A stretch of DNA of 32,655 nt from Sedimentisphaerales bacterium (GCA_028282905.1 JANQGW010000166.1:1-32655); one strand, 5' to 3'. Shown: positions 1 to 8,755, counted from the first letter of the stretch. The notes: generated from the sequence alone by a model not told the origin. Numbers and translations: made by a program.

Positions 1-256
1 TTACCCAGACTTCGAGTGTGACGGCGGTGTAAGTATTGATGGCAATCGCCGCCGCCGGCAAATCCATATGCTGACCACCACCGGCAAGAACCAACTGACC
101 GCCGGAAACCGTCGCGCCACCCATTAATATACCGTCGGCAGAACCGATACTGTCGGCGGCATCTCCATTAAAACTGTATTGATGAACCAGGTCGGCATAA
201 CTGATCGAAAAAATAAAAAGAACAAATACCGCACAAACAAACTTGAACTTATTCAT
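1..256 (-). CDS. LamG-domain surface protein, N-terminal part only
   Basis: The first 85 codons of a secreted protein; the 3' end lies beyond the window. It starts with ATG at 256, preceded by a GGGGG tract four bases upstream. Residues 1 to about 23 form a Sec signal peptide (MNKFKF, then a hydrophobic stretch ending SYA before DLVHQYSF). The rest is the start of a LamG/concanavalin-like domain: the segments ADSIGSADG, GGATVSGGQLVLAGGGQ and AINTYTAVTLE are nearly the same as in the proteins at 444-2579 and 5036-5806. It is therefore a third or fourth member of a local paralogous family. Whether it ends in a PEP-CTERM tag or a half-dockerin cannot be seen. LamG domains commonly bind glycans; the ligand here is unknown. 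It follows the hairpin at 351-399, so it may be transcribed separately or by read-through. Confidence 0.85.
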   Translation of the reverse strand, partial: MNKFKFVCAVFVLFIFSISYADLVHQYSFNGDAADSIGSADGILMGGATVSGGQLVLAGGGQHMDLPAAAIAINTYTAVTLEVWV

Positions 257-350
257 AAAACCCCCACTTTCGGATTTAAACTCACATTGACGTATCATTG
301 ATTCTCAATTCACCGATCAGACGTTAGTGCAATACACTTTATTTTCAAAT

Positions 351-399
351 GCAGCAACAGGGGATTGCACAGAAACTCATGCAAAACCCCTGCTGCTGC
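351..399 (-). terminator. Strong 3' hairpin after the 444-2579 gene
   Basis: Arms 351-363 and 387-399 pair over 13 bases. The only irregular pair is G-U in minus-strand RNA and would be A-C in plus-strand RNA, which favours function on the minus strand. An inner TTGCA/TGCAA pair lies in the loop. It begins 44 bases past the stop codon. There is no U-run after it, so it may be a factor-assisted terminator or a 3'-end stabiliser. Confidence 0.55.
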
Positions 400-443
400 C
401 ATATCAGCCTGTTCTTTCACTGAAAAGAAAACCGGTTAGTTAT

Positions 444-2579
444 TTAATAACACGTCGGATACTCATAGCATTCCAGCCATTTTGCCGCCATTGCCGCGAA
501 GTCGTCAAAATTCACCTTACAGTCACCGGTTACATCGTAAGTCGGCTTATCCGCACACACCGAACCGCCGGCAACCGTCGTATAAGCTTCGGCAACTTCA
601 ATAGCCGTCAGCGGATAATTGTAAATCTTCAGGTCATCAATCGAACCGCTGAACGGACGGGCCATATTTTTACGGTTACCGACATAAATTTCCGCAGCAA
701 AGCCGGTAAATGTTGTAATGTCACCCGTATCGGCTTCTTCGCCATTGACATAAGTTACCGCATCGCCGGTGCTTGCGTCATAGGTCACCGTCAGGAAGTG
801 CCACTGGTCTTCCGGATACAAATCTTCCGTCACCAACGGATACGCTCCGGCCCATTCGCCAATATTGGTCGCGAAGAATTCATCATCGAAATAACGCCAC
901 ATGAAGAAACTGCCAATGCCCGCTTCATCCGGACCGGAAGCAATGTGGTACCGGCTGGACTCGGCCGAATTTGATTTTTCCCAGAAGCTGATGGTAAAGG
1001 AATTATTCGCACGCAGTCGATCTGGTGTCGGAATTACCACGGCACCACCGGCAGGATCATTGTCGCCGTCTCCAACATAGGTCGCCGAGAAAACCGCCGC
1101 ACCACCGCCAACGATAGAATTCGGCTCACCTGTGCCGATGGCCGGGGTAAAAGCTCTTGCCAAAGCAGGAGTTGCTGTACCGTCACTGCTGCCGACCGCA
1201 TCGGTAAAGTTGCTGTCGAACGGCCAGTGACCGATCATGGCGGCAAACACCAACTCTGCGGAATCAGAAGTTTCCGAACCAGCCGCGTTGGTCGCGAGAC
1301 AGGTGTAATCGCCGGCATCGCCGGCATCAACGCCCAGAACCGTCAGCGTACTTGTCAGGGCATCCGAGACAATGTCATAATTGACATCGTCGTCAACAAT
1401 CGCACCGGCAACGCCTTCTTTGAACCACTCAAAGGTCGTTGCAGTTGTGCTGGCAACCGTTACGGAGAAAGAAGCATCTTCGCCACCGTAAAGGATATCA
1501 GTATCGGCGGGCTGGCCGCTGAAAAACGGAACCGCTGGGACGGTCGTAAATGACCAGAGACTGCCGGTATGGACTGTAGGATTAGCCGGTTCCACCGCAT
1601 TCGGCTCCAGTGCATCAACACGCCAGAAATAGGTCACTTCGTTGTCCATGTCATCGGCCAGCGAGGAATGATCGCCCGGATCAGCCGTTAACACATTCAG
1701 ACCATCAACAATCTTTTCCATATCATAGCCGGCATTCAGTGCGTTGGGTTCTGTCCCGAAATAAACATCATATCCCTGTGCCGTGTAAGCATCAGGTCCG
1801 GCCCAGGTCAACTGTGTATCGACGGCAACGCCGCCGTCACCATTCTTGGGGATCGGTGAGTTGGCAATGGCCAGCCCGGTTCCCAATGCAAAACTGGCGG
1901 CAACTTCATCAGCAGTCAGTGCTGTGTTATAGATACGAAATTCGTTGATGTTCAGAACTGACGTCGGATCGTTTCCGTAAACGGACTTGCCTAAATACAC
2001 ATTCGCATTGGACAATCCCGCCAAAGACTGCGTTGTCAACGGCGTTGTCGTCACAAACACACCATCCGCATACAGACTGATGGAAGTCGCATCCACAACC
2101 GCCGCCAGGTGATGTTCGGTCGCGTCATTGTAGATAACCGGCCCGACAACCGTAGCTTCGGCATTCCAGTAATCACTGGAAATGGTCGCTCCGGACTCGA
2201 AATTACCATTGCCTCGTTTGCCCTGCAGGAGCAAATAATCATAACCGGTTCCACTACCATCGTTCAATCCAAAGGAAGCAACCATCGACCAGTTGGGTGT
2301 GGAAGCCCCAACGGTGACCCACGCTTCCAGCGTGACTTCTGTGTAAGTGTTAATGGCAATGGTTGCTGAGGGCAAATCCACATACTGACCGCCGCTGGCA
2401 AGCACCAACTGGCCGCCGGAAACCGTCGCGCCGCCCATCAATGTGCCATCTGCAGAATCCATACTATCGGCTGCATCCGTATCAAAACTGTAGCGATGTA
2501 CCAGATCGGCCTGTGCCGCGCCTGCCAGACACAAGGAAAACACCGCCACGACTATCATCAATCGTTTGATTGTATTCAT
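444..2579 (-). CDS. Secreted LamG-FnIII-Ig-LamG protein with half-dockerin tag
   Basis: A 711-residue exported, non-catalytic, adhesin-like protein. I chose the ATG at 2579, because it opens directly into a good signal peptide (MNTIKRLMIV..., cleavage after AQA near residue 24); the upstream in-frame extension has no signal-like character. Approximate order: LamG 26-236; a fibronectin-III-like segment 238-346 (FDVYFG- and YFWRVD-type motifs); an Ig-like domain 350-445 (FFSGQPAD, then GDYTCLATN); a second LamG 448-665; and a C-terminal single EF-hand-like motif 680-711 (DVTGDCKVNFDD, then KWLEC) resembling half of a type I dockerin and ending in two more cysteines' worth of spacing (C...PTC). 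It follows the paralogue at 2650-4743 by 70 bases. The role is inferred as glycan binding or cell-surface display; no enzyme motif is present. Confidence 0.9.
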   Translation of the reverse strand: MNTIKRLMIVVAVFSLCLAGAAQADLVHRYSFDTDAADSMDSADGTLMGGATVSGGQLVLASGGQYVDLPSATIAINTYTEVTLEAWVTVGASTPNWSMVASFGLNDGSGTGYDYLLLQGKRGNGNFESGATISSDYWNAEATVVGPVIYNDATEHHLAAVVDATSISLYADGVFVTTTPLTTQSLAGLSNANVYLGKSVYGNDPTSVLNINEFRIYNTALTADEVAASFALGTGLAIANSPIPKNGDGGVAVDTQLTWAGPDAYTAQGYDVYFGTEPNALNAGYDMEKIVDGLNVLTADPGDHSSLADDMDNEVTYFWRVDALEPNAVEPANPTVHTGSLWSFTTVPAVPFFSGQPADTDILYGGEDASFSVTVASTTATTFEWFKEGVAGAIVDDDVNYDIVSDALTSTLTVLGVDAGDAGDYTCLATNAAGSETSDSAELVFAAMIGHWPFDSNFTDAVGSSDGTATPALARAFTPAIGTGEPNSIVGGGAAVFSATYVGDGDNDPAGGAVVIPTPDRLRANNSFTISFWEKSNSAESSRYHIASGPDEAGIGSFFMWRYFDDEFFATNIGEWAGAYPLVTEDLYPEDQWHFLTVTYDASTGDAVTYVNGEEADTGDITTFTGFAAEIYVGNRKNMARPFSGSIDDLKIYNYPLTAIEVAEAYTTVAGGSVCADKPTYDVTGDCKVNFDDFAAMAAKWLECYEYPTCY

Positions 2580-2602
2580 TTTATTTTCCCTTCGATTTAT
2601 CC

Positions 2603-2634
2603 AGCCGAACCACCCGATCAAAAGCAGTCCGGCT
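2603..2634 (-). terminator. Short hairpin between the two LamG-Ig genes
   Basis: Arms 2603-2610 and 2627-2634 (AGCCGAAC and GTCCGGCT) pair over eight bases, with the one irregular pair being G-U in minus-strand RNA. It lies 15 bases past the stop of the 2650-4743 gene and just ahead of the ribosome binding site of the next gene. It has no U-run, so it is more likely a processing or partial-termination element than a full stop. Confidence 0.35.
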
Positions 2635-2649
2635 CAATATTTTATCTTC

Positions 2650-4743
2650 TTACTGACAAGCCGTCTGTGGAATCAATCCGCAATCCAGCCACTCACTCGC
2701 AATGTACATCAAATCGCCCAGATTGGTCACGCAATCCCCGTTGAAATCAAATTCAGGTGCCTCAACACAGGCTGTTTCACCGGGTTTTCCGGCGACAAAC
2801 ATCTCGGCAACGTCCAACGGTTCCAGCACATACTCATAAATTCGCACGTCGTCAATCTGACCAATGAAGTAGCCGCTGCCTGTCAGTTGTTTACCAATGG
2901 TCAAACCGGTCGGAACCGTCAGAGGCCCGGTAACCGAATTGCCTGCCACTTCCGTTTCGCCATCGACATACAAACGTACTGCACCGTCAGTACTGACACG
3001 CGTAAAGACCAGGTGATGCCACACATCGTCATTGATGTCTGTTTCTGAACTTCCCTGGGCATTTTGAACCGCGATACAGGCCTTGGTACCAAGCAACTGC
3101 AAACCAAAATCATAAACGCCGCCGGGCATTTCACCGTTGACAATACCGGCACCTGTCCACCAGCCGCTGTCTGTATTGGAGATAGTTTGCGTGGTCTTAA
3201 CCCATGCTGAAATTGTGAAGTCATCCTGTACCGATCTCGGAATATCGATATGGTCATCGCCGTAGAATTTATAGGCGCCACTGCCGATAATCCCCGCTAC
3301 CAAATTCGGATCACCGACAGCCGTTCCATCATTACCTGAGCCGGTAATATCCGGCACGGTCGGCGTTGGAACAGTTTCCAGATCATAATGGGCTACCATT
3401 CTCAGCACGGACAATGTCGCGGAATTCGATGTCTGCGGTCCGGCGGTATTAGTCGCAATACAGTAGTAATCGTTAGCATCAGCCACTTCGGCCGCAAGAA
3501 TTGTCAGCGTACTGGTCAGTGTATCCGAAACAATGTCATAATCCGCATCGTCCACCAATGCAGCCACAACACCATTTTTGAACCATTCAAAGGTTGTCGC
3601 CGTCGCACTTTCCACCGTCACAGAGAAAGAAGCGTCATCGCCTTCGGCCACGGTTACATCAGCCGGCTGACCGCTGAAAAACGGAATCGTCTTGGTGTCA
3701 AAGTGCCAAACGGCGCCTTTGACCGTATTGGGATCAGTCACACCATCATCGATCACCTGGTCAATCCGCCAGTAATAATCTAAATTGGGCGTCAAAGTGC
3801 CCGGTTCGTATTCTTCGATGCCGCCGGCAACCGCAACGGTAGCCTCATACTCGGCGTCAGACTTTGTCGCATTAGCGACGGCAGTTTCATCCGTGCCCAG
3901 ATACACATCAAAATTCACGACGGGTTTACTGGAAATCATGGATGCCTGCCATTTGAGATTTTCATCCACGCCGACCTGCGCCTTGCCGTCTTCCGGCGAA
4001 ACCAGTACCGCAGCGGTATCTTCCGGACCGAGTTCAATATTCTTAGCAATGGTTTCAGCACTCAATGCCTCATTGTAAATACGAAATTCAGCAATCTGAC
4101 CGTCAAAATCGGGATCGGGCCAACCGACCGCCGAGCCTAAGTAAAACTGGTCAATCGACAGGTTAGCCAAATCGAAACCGCCCATAGTTCCGCTTGCTAC
4201 GACGGCGCTGGCCGGATTGCCGGCTTCGGCAACCACAATTGTCATTAGATTGGCCGCTTCATCCCAAATCGCCGCCATGTAGTATTCCGTGTCAACCGCC
4301 AGAACATTGCCGTTTGGAACATTGAGTTCCCCGCCACCGGTCCGAAGCGAACAACTGCTGGCTTCGGTGCCATCGCCGCGGCGCGGCGTCATATCCATAT
4401 ACATGCTTGTGCTGGCACCGGCCATCATGACTTTCCGCCAGTTGTTCAAACCATCCTGATTAAACCAGGCTTCCATCGTAATCGCTTCAGCCCCGTTAAT
4501 CGTCGCGGCCAACTCAGTAAGTGCTGCCCCCGCCGCATGCGCATTGTTCACCCGGGTTTCTCCGCCCGGCAGGTCCAGAACACCGTCGGCAATGACCGCA
4601 CCGCCGCCCAGCGTCAAATTCGCCGTACCGACCCGGTCATTCGGATCGACGGCAAAATCATAGCGGTGTACCAGATCGGCATGAATCACGCCGCAGATGC
4701 ACACCAGCAAACCCAACAATAAAAATGTGTTGAATTGTTTCAT
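2650..4743 (-). CDS. Secreted LamG-FnIII-Ig-LamG protein with half-dockerin tag (paralogue)
   Basis: A 697-residue exported protein with the same plan as its downstream neighbour. The ATG at 4743 opens a signal peptide (MKQFNTFLLLGLLVCICG, cleavage after HA near residue 22). Approximate domains: LamG 23-237; FnIII-like 245-350 (VYLGTDE, YYWRIDQ); Ig-like 353-446, closely matching the neighbour's (PFFSGQPAD, IVSDTLTSTLTI, DYYCIATN); second LamG 450-648 (DDVRIYEYVL); half-dockerin 663-697 (FDFNGDCVTNLGD, EWLDC, then a last cysteine). The first LamG has drifted far from the neighbour's while the Ig domain has not, suggesting domain exchange. There is no catalytic signature. The gene follows the LamG PEP-CTERM gene after a 292-base gap that contains a hairpin. 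Confidence 0.9.
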   Translation of the reverse strand: MKQFNTFLLLGLLVCICGVIHADLVHRYDFAVDPNDRVGTANLTLGGGAVIADGVLDLPGGETRVNNAHAAGAALTELAATINGAEAITMEAWFNQDGLNNWRKVMMAGASTSMYMDMTPRRGDGTEASSCSLRTGGGELNVPNGNVLAVDTEYYMAAIWDEAANLMTIVVAEAGNPASAVVASGTMGGFDLANLSIDQFYLGSAVGWPDPDFDGQIAEFRIYNEALSAETIAKNIELGPEDTAAVLVSPEDGKAQVGVDENLKWQASMISSKPVVNFDVYLGTDETAVANATKSDAEYEATVAVAGGIEEYEPGTLTPNLDYYWRIDQVIDDGVTDPNTVKGAVWHFDTKTIPFFSGQPADVTVAEGDDASFSVTVESATATTFEWFKNGVVAALVDDADYDIVSDTLTSTLTILAAEVADANDYYCIATNTAGPQTSNSATLSVLRMVAHYDLETVPTPTVPDITGSGNDGTAVGDPNLVAGIIGSGAYKFYGDDHIDIPRSVQDDFTISAWVKTTQTISNTDSGWWTGAGIVNGEMPGGVYDFGLQLLGTKACIAVQNAQGSSETDINDDVWHHLVFTRVSTDGAVRLYVDGETEVAGNSVTGPLTVPTGLTIGKQLTGSGYFIGQIDDVRIYEYVLEPLDVAEMFVAGKPGETACVEAPEFDFNGDCVTNLGDLMYIASEWLDCGLIPQTACQ

Positions 4744-4971
4744 TGTGCTACCCTTTCCAATCAAAATAATGAATCACTTTTGTAAATTTCTAAATAAGTT
4801 CAATCATTTCTGACGACCATCTTCAGCCGACAGGATTATTCACGTCTGGAATCTACTAATATTCATGTAATCCCTTATTTCAGTAGGCCATTCAGTCCCA
4901 TTCTTGCCGACAGATATTTCGCTTGACAATAAGCAACCAGACACTACACTTAAGTTGATTTTCAGTTTTGA

Positions 4972-5013
4972 GGACCATGGCTCTGATAACGACCCGTTTT
5001 CAAGCCATGGCCC
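4972..5013 (-). terminator. 3' hairpin after the LamG PEP-CTERM gene
   Basis: Arms 4972-4982 (GGACCATGGCT) and 5003-5013 (AGCCATGGCCC) pair over 11 bases with a 20-base loop. The single irregular pair is G-U in minus-strand RNA and A-C in the other orientation. It lies 22 bases past the stop at 5036. No U-run follows. The rest of the 292-base gap (4744-5035) shows no gene. Confidence 0.5.
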
Positions 5014-5035
5014 CCTTTTCACTCCTAAAATAGCA

Positions 5036-5806
5036 TTATTTCCGGCGACGTCGCAGAACACTCAATCCGCCGACTCCCAGCAATACCAGTGTTGCCGGTT
5101 CGGGAACGCCTGCCGCAAAGCTGTCAGCAATTTCCGTTTCCGTCAGTGCCGTGTCATAAATGCGAAACTCGTTAATCGAGAGAACCGATGTCGGATCATT
5201 GCCGTAAACGGATTTGCCCAGATAAGCATTGGAATTATCCAGTCCTGCCAGTGATTGAGTCCCCAATGCTGATGAACTGACTAAGGCACCATCAACATAG
5301 AGTGTCAATGTCGTACCATCCACTGTCGCGGCAAGATGAACTTCCGTACTGTCATTTTTGGCCGGGCCGCCGACCCAGGTTTCAGAGTTCCAATAGTCAT
5401 CACTGATAGCTGCGCCAACGCCGTTGGTGCCGTCACCGCGTTTGGCCTGAAAGACCAGGTAGTCATAGCCGGTACCGCTGCCGTCATTGAGTCCGAACGC
5501 ACTGATCATTGACCAGTTCGGCGTTACCGGATCAATCGTTACCCACGCCTCTAATGTCACAGCGGAATAGGTGTTGATGGCAATCGTCGCCGCCGGCAGG
5601 TCCACATACTGACCGCCACCGGCAAGTACCAATTGACCACCAGCGACGGTTGCACCGTCTGCCAATGTACCATCAGCCGCACCGACACTGTCAGCGGCAT
5701 CTGCATCAAAGCTGTATCGATGCGTCAGCCCGGCTGTTGCACTGGCAGCAACCAAACACAGAATTGTCAACACTGCAATTACTTTCATCTTTCTACTTTC
5801 CATCAT
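5036..5806 (-). CDS. LamG-domain PEP-CTERM surface protein
   Basis: A 256-residue exported protein. The start at 5806 (ATG, with a second ATG immediately after) is fixed by GGAGG six bases upstream. Residues 1-25 are a signal peptide (cleavage after ATA); 26-230 form one LamG domain (SVYGNDPTSVL, SINEFRIYDTAL), nearly the same as the first LamG of the 444-2579 protein; 232-256 form a PEP-CTERM tag: VPEPATLVLLG, a short hydrophobic stretch and RRRRK. Such tags are recognised by exosortase and lead to surface or exopolysaccharide-associated display. It is the first structural gene after the sigma/FecR/prepilin set of block A, as the PEP-CTERM gene at 20013 is in block B. It looks like the single-domain, anchored form of the longer half-dockerin proteins that follow. 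Confidence 0.92.
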   Translation of the reverse strand: MMESRKMKVIAVLTILCLVAASATAGLTHRYSFDADAADSVGAADGTLADGATVAGGQLVLAGGGQYVDLPAATIAINTYSAVTLEAWVTIDPVTPNWSMISAFGLNDGSGTGYDYLVFQAKRGDGTNGVGAAISDDYWNSETWVGGPAKNDSTEVHLAATVDGTTLTLYVDGALVSSSALGTQSLAGLDNSNAYLGKSVYGNDPTSVLSINEFRIYDTALTETEIADSFAAGVPEPATLVLLGVGGLSVLRRRRK

Positions 5807-5825
5807 TCCTTACCTCCAAATCAAA

Positions 5826-5834
5826 ATTAACATT
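5826..5834 (-). promoter_or_regulatory. Leader element ATTAACATT shared by both PEP-CTERM genes
   Basis: ATTAACATT lies 20 bases upstream of this gene's start codon, with ACTTTC a few bases further up. The same pair of words precedes the PEP-CTERM gene of block B at 20784-20792, 22 bases from its start. The function is unknown; it could be a promoter -10 region or a leader element. Confidence 0.3.
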
Positions 5835-5949
5835 TCAAACTTTCGTTCGACTTCACACACACTTCATTGTTCGTTATTTGTGTCCTCCCAAAAAGAGACA
5901 TCTAATTCCACTTCCACATCAATACTTATGACATCATCAGGTTCGAATC

Positions 5950-5957
5950 TGCGCGCA
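5950..5957. promoter_or_regulatory. Palindrome TGCGCGCA, copy 1
   Basis: An eight-base perfect palindrome followed by CC, 144 bases upstream of the LamG PEP-CTERM start. It is next to CCCGGG, giving a very GC-rich patch in an otherwise AT-rich gap. It is a candidate operator because copies recur only in upstream regions (6105 and 20813). Confidence 0.35.
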
Positions 5958-6104
5958 CCCCGGGCGCGGTTAGTTCTGCTAATCCATTGTTAAAAAGCCT
6001 GACGTCTGTTGTTTTCTATTTATGCTTTATGCTAATGTTAACCCATACATAACGCTGCATACTGTTACTACCTCAATCATCAGGAGAACTCGGTGCACCG
6101 TTTT

Positions 6105-6112
6105 TGCGCGCA
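6105..6112. promoter_or_regulatory. Palindrome TGCGCGCA, copy 2
   Basis: A second copy of the eight-base palindrome, again followed by CC. Five bases to its left is the perfect ten-base palindrome CGGTGCACCG (6091-6100). The pair lies about 90 bases past the prepilin stop. Possible binding site of a dimeric regulator, or part of a 3' structure. Confidence 0.35.
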
Positions 6113-6203
6113 CCATCCCCGTCATGGCTGTATCAATCCTTTTCTAAAATTCCTTCGGATGCCTGATCTTAAAATCTGTTATACGACCCGTATCACGGTC
6201 GGC

Positions 6204-7007
6204 TTACCACCAGTGATACGGCATACTGTTGCCGCCACGTCCAACCCAGATGCGCATATCATTAAAGCGGCGGCGTGACACATGCCCGTCGGCAAACAGG
6301 ATATTGCTGTCCACCGGCAGCATGCTTCGGTTAATATGGTTGCTTCGGTCATAGATGCCCCACATGGTAAATGATCCACCCTTCACTTCGGTAAAGGTCG
6401 CGGTCTGCAGATCCTGTCCGTCACTGAGAATCGCATCGGTAATCAACTCTTTGGCGGACGTATTATTGATATCCGTTAATTTCTTTGTCCATTCAAATTC
6501 CGGCTGGCCAACCATCGGAAGCGACCCGCTTGCGGCACGGTCCAAAAGCCAGAAATAGCCGGTCACCCTGTAGTTATTGTGTCGGGCATCACCTTTCGGT
6601 TCATCAGGAAGAGTCCCCTCCGAATCATCCGGATCAGCACCTTCGGTAAACCGCCAGAAATTCATCATTTCCGGCTGTTTGGTTTTATCCAGCGGGCAGT
6701 AAAACGTTCGACGATCACCACCGGTGCCCATCACATAGTCCGTCGTAGCATACGAGACATCCCACAGCCAACTGGCGTGATAGTTGAGCGCCAGTGAGCT
6801 GTTGTTTTCATCGGCATACAGTAGGAGACTGAGTCCAATCTGTTTTTGATGGTTACTGCAGATCACCTTCTGCGCCTGCACCTTGGCCTTGCTCAGTGCC
6901 GGCATAATCACCGCCATCAGCAACGCAATAATCGCAATGACCACCAATAATTCAATCAGCGTAAAACCACCCCGGTTTTTTCCTATATAACCCTGTTTTG
7001 GACTCAT
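6204..7007 (-). CDS. Prepilin-type protein with C-terminal DG motif (block A)
   Basis: A 267-residue type IV pilin-like or pseudopilin-like protein. The ATG at 7007 is preferred: it has CAGGGA upstream, whereas the longer GTG form at 7025 has no ribosome binding site. The N-terminus carries the prepilin peptidase site G14/F15 ([11 protein letters not shown]) followed by a membrane helix up to about residue 37. The body is a globular, soluble domain, and the C-terminus has SNILFADGHV, the motif of the planctomycete H-X9-DG prepilin-associated family. Proteins of this family are very numerous in planctomycetes and their role is poorly known. It follows FecR by 79 bases and has the same length as the block B counterpart at 20909, so it belongs to a repeated sigma/FecR/prepilin set. 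Confidence 0.9.
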   Translation of the reverse strand: MSPKQGYIGKNRGGFTLIELLVVIAIIALLMAVIMPALSKAKVQAQKVICSNHQKQIGLSLLLYADENNSSLALNYHASWLWDVSYATTDYVMGTGGDRRTFYCPLDKTKQPEMMNFWRFTEGADPDDSEGTLPDEPKGDARHNNYRVTGYFWLLDRAASGSLPMVGQPEFEWTKKLTDINNTSAKELITDAILSDGQDLQTATFTEVKGGSFTMWGIYDRSNHINRSMLPVDSNILFADGHVSRRRFNDMRIWVGRGGNSMPYHWW

Positions 7008-7086
7008 TTTTCCCTGCCTTTTCACTTAAACCATATTATTTGTAATAGTGTTCCGGCCGGCTGTCCTTCTGCCTGCCGGTATAATT

Positions 7087-8748
7087 TCACTCAACATCAA
7101 TCACCGGCTCAACAAATAAACACCAGTCGCTATCGGAAGCCCGGGTTTTGGGCGATGACGGTAGGAAATCTTCATCACGCCCATCTGTTGTCACCAGCGT
7201 CAGGAAACGGTCAGCCGCTGAAAGTTCAACGGAAATATCCTCAAGCTGCCCCTGTGTTAAACCAATATAATTGTACCGAATTTCGCCATCCACCAACACC
7301 CAGACGTCCGCGTTGCCTTTGGCGGGCGCTTCATCACAACTGCCGACCTGTGATATGAAGCGTTTCAATTCAACACCGGAATACTGAGAACGGATCGTTT
7401 CCAAATCGAAGGTGATCCCAAGGTTGGCGTGCATAAACAGTCCGGTAGCTTCACCAGCCCCATAGCGTTTTCCGCGAATAGATGTTTTGTGTTTTCTGTC
7501 AATCGCGACAGGATTAAAGATGATCTCAGAATAAAAAATCCCATTGGTCGGCGGACACTCCTGGAAGCGATGCCCGGCCGAGCTAATCATCTGCGGCGTC
7601 GTACCGTTGGGCACAAACACGCCGTCGATGAGCGAATTCCACGGAGTTGCTCTGTATTCATTACCGCAGTCACGATCCTTTACTGAAGAAAATGTTTTCT
7701 TGCCCGTCACAGGGTTAATCACATATTCGCCGGACGGAACATTCAAACCGTTACCGCCGGAGGCCAAATCAACCAAATCCAGCGATTGACCTCGCCACAG
7801 TATGTTCTTTTGGGAATCCATGTAGCGGACAAAACCCGTCTGGGCCAATGTCACATCCTTAACATTGCCGGTTTCAGAATCAACGCGTTTGGCTTGGCTT
7901 GTTGTCACAATCTGACTCGTTCGGGACTGGCCTTTTTCGCCGGCGATCAGGTTCACCTTACCCTTAAACATATGCAACCCGCAGGAACCGTCAATATCCA
8001 CCATCACTCCGAATTTAGTGCCGAGATCAATCAGGCTGGCACTGGGAGTATCCACAGTGAAACCACTGGACTGCCGCGGCGCATAGGCATGTAGTTTGCC
8101 GTAGTTCATCGTCATCCGCTCGGGGCTTTCCAGTCGGATTTCCGCGGGGGCTTCTAAAATCACTTCAGCCCCGTAATCAAACTCGATTTTGACAACACCC
8201 TTCAACAACTGCATCGGTTCGCCATAATTAAAAAGCCGGCTCCCGACCGCCGTCGAATTCGGACTGTCTGCCCATTTAGCACCGGCAGAATCCGTTAATG
8301 TCGCCACCTGGGAAGCCGCCGGCGGCATCAGCATGACATAGGCAATCATCAGCAGCATCGCCGCCAGGGAAATAATGGCCGTTGCCAGGCTGAATTTATT
8401 GATCTGGCGAGGCATTTTTTCTACTTTTAACATCTGCACAGGCTCTAAGGGAGGCTGCTTCGGCTGCTCGACCATAATCGTCGGCGCGGTTTTCTCGTTC
8501 TCCGCCAGTGACCGCCATAACTCCATATCAAAACTCGAATCGGGAGAATAATCTGACAGGTCAAACGCGGAAATCTTTGCGGACCGCTGCAAATTTGAAA
8601 TGTTCACCAGAAATCGCACCGAATGACGCATCATCTCCGGATCACTTTTCACCAGTTCATTCAGCGTTTTGACCTCTTCAGGGCTAATCACGCCCTCAAG
8701 AGACAAAATCAGCAGTTCTTCAACTTTTTTTGTTGCCGCAGTATCCAT
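7087..8748 (-). CDS. FecR-like membrane regulator with sugar-binding-like C-terminus (block A)
   Basis: A 553-residue single-pass membrane protein, the presumed partner of the sigma factor encoded just upstream. Residues 1 to 118 would be cytoplasmic, with an anti-sigma-like helical start (KKVEELLILSLEG, ISPEEVKTLNELV). One membrane helix spans about 119-142 (LATAIISLAAMLLMIAYVML). The outside part has a FecR domain at about 168-285, with the signature VDTPSASLIDLGTKFGV, and a C-terminal region from about 370 (ANLGITFDL, DVWVLVDGE, DRFLTLVTTDG) that resembles NPCBM-type carbohydrate-binding domains. The ATG lies seven bases after the sigma stop codon with no strong Shine-Dalgarno, so translation is probably coupled. 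FecR proteins transmit an outside signal to their sigma factor; a glycan signal is my inference from the C-terminal domain. Confidence 0.88.
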   Translation of the reverse strand: MDTAATKKVEELLILSLEGVISPEEVKTLNELVKSDPEMMRHSVRFLVNISNLQRSAKISAFDLSDYSPDSSFDMELWRSLAENEKTAPTIMVEQPKQPPLEPVQMLKVEKMPRQINKFSLATAIISLAAMLLMIAYVMLMPPAASQVATLTDSAGAKWADSPNSTAVGSRLFNYGEPMQLLKGVVKIEFDYGAEVILEAPAEIRLESPERMTMNYGKLHAYAPRQSSGFTVDTPSASLIDLGTKFGVMVDIDGSCGLHMFKGKVNLIAGEKGQSRTSQIVTTSQAKRVDSETGNVKDVTLAQTGFVRYMDSQKNILWRGQSLDLVDLASGGNGLNVPSGEYVINPVTGKKTFSSVKDRDCGNEYRATPWNSLIDGVFVPNGTTPQMISSAGHRFQECPPTNGIFYSEIIFNPVAIDRKHKTSIRGKRYGAGEATGLFMHANLGITFDLETIRSQYSGVELKRFISQVGSCDEAPAKGNADVWVLVDGEIRYNYIGLTQGQLEDISVELSAADRFLTLVTTDGRDEDFLPSSPKTRASDSDWCLFVEPVIDVE

Positions 8749-8755
8749 CGTCTAA

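Larger units (their letters stand above)
5807..6203 (-). other. Intergenic region upstream of the LamG PEP-CTERM gene
   Basis: A 397-base non-coding stretch. It holds two copies of TGCGCGCAC (5950 and 6105), a perfect ten-base palindrome CGGTGCACCG (6091-6100), and ATTAACATT (5826-5834) shared with the leader of the other PEP-CTERM gene. A weak stem (GACC/GGTC) lies just past the prepilin stop. I see no open reading frame with a ribosome binding site and no RNA gene. Its length suggests that the PEP-CTERM gene has its own promoter, but I cannot place the -10 and -35 boxes. Confidence 0.5.

Noticed and set aside
327..974. A 215-codon open frame on the plus strand
   Set aside because: Antisense to the 444-2579 gene and running through the 3' hairpin at 351-399; no coding signal of its own.
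4840..5061. A 73-codon frame in the gap after the LamG PEP-CTERM gene
   Set aside because: It overlaps the end of the real gene and the hairpin at 4972-5013, and has no Shine-Dalgarno or family resemblance.
444..5806. CRISPR or simple tandem repeat array suggested by repeated sequence
   Set aside because: The repeats are homologous coding domains (LamG, Ig) at gene scale, with codon-level divergence, not short direct repeats with spacers.
5940..5960. GGTTCGAATCT, resembling a tRNA T-loop
   Set aside because: The flanking bases pair over only three positions on either strand, and no matching acceptor or anticodon arm is found at the expected distance. Not a tRNA.
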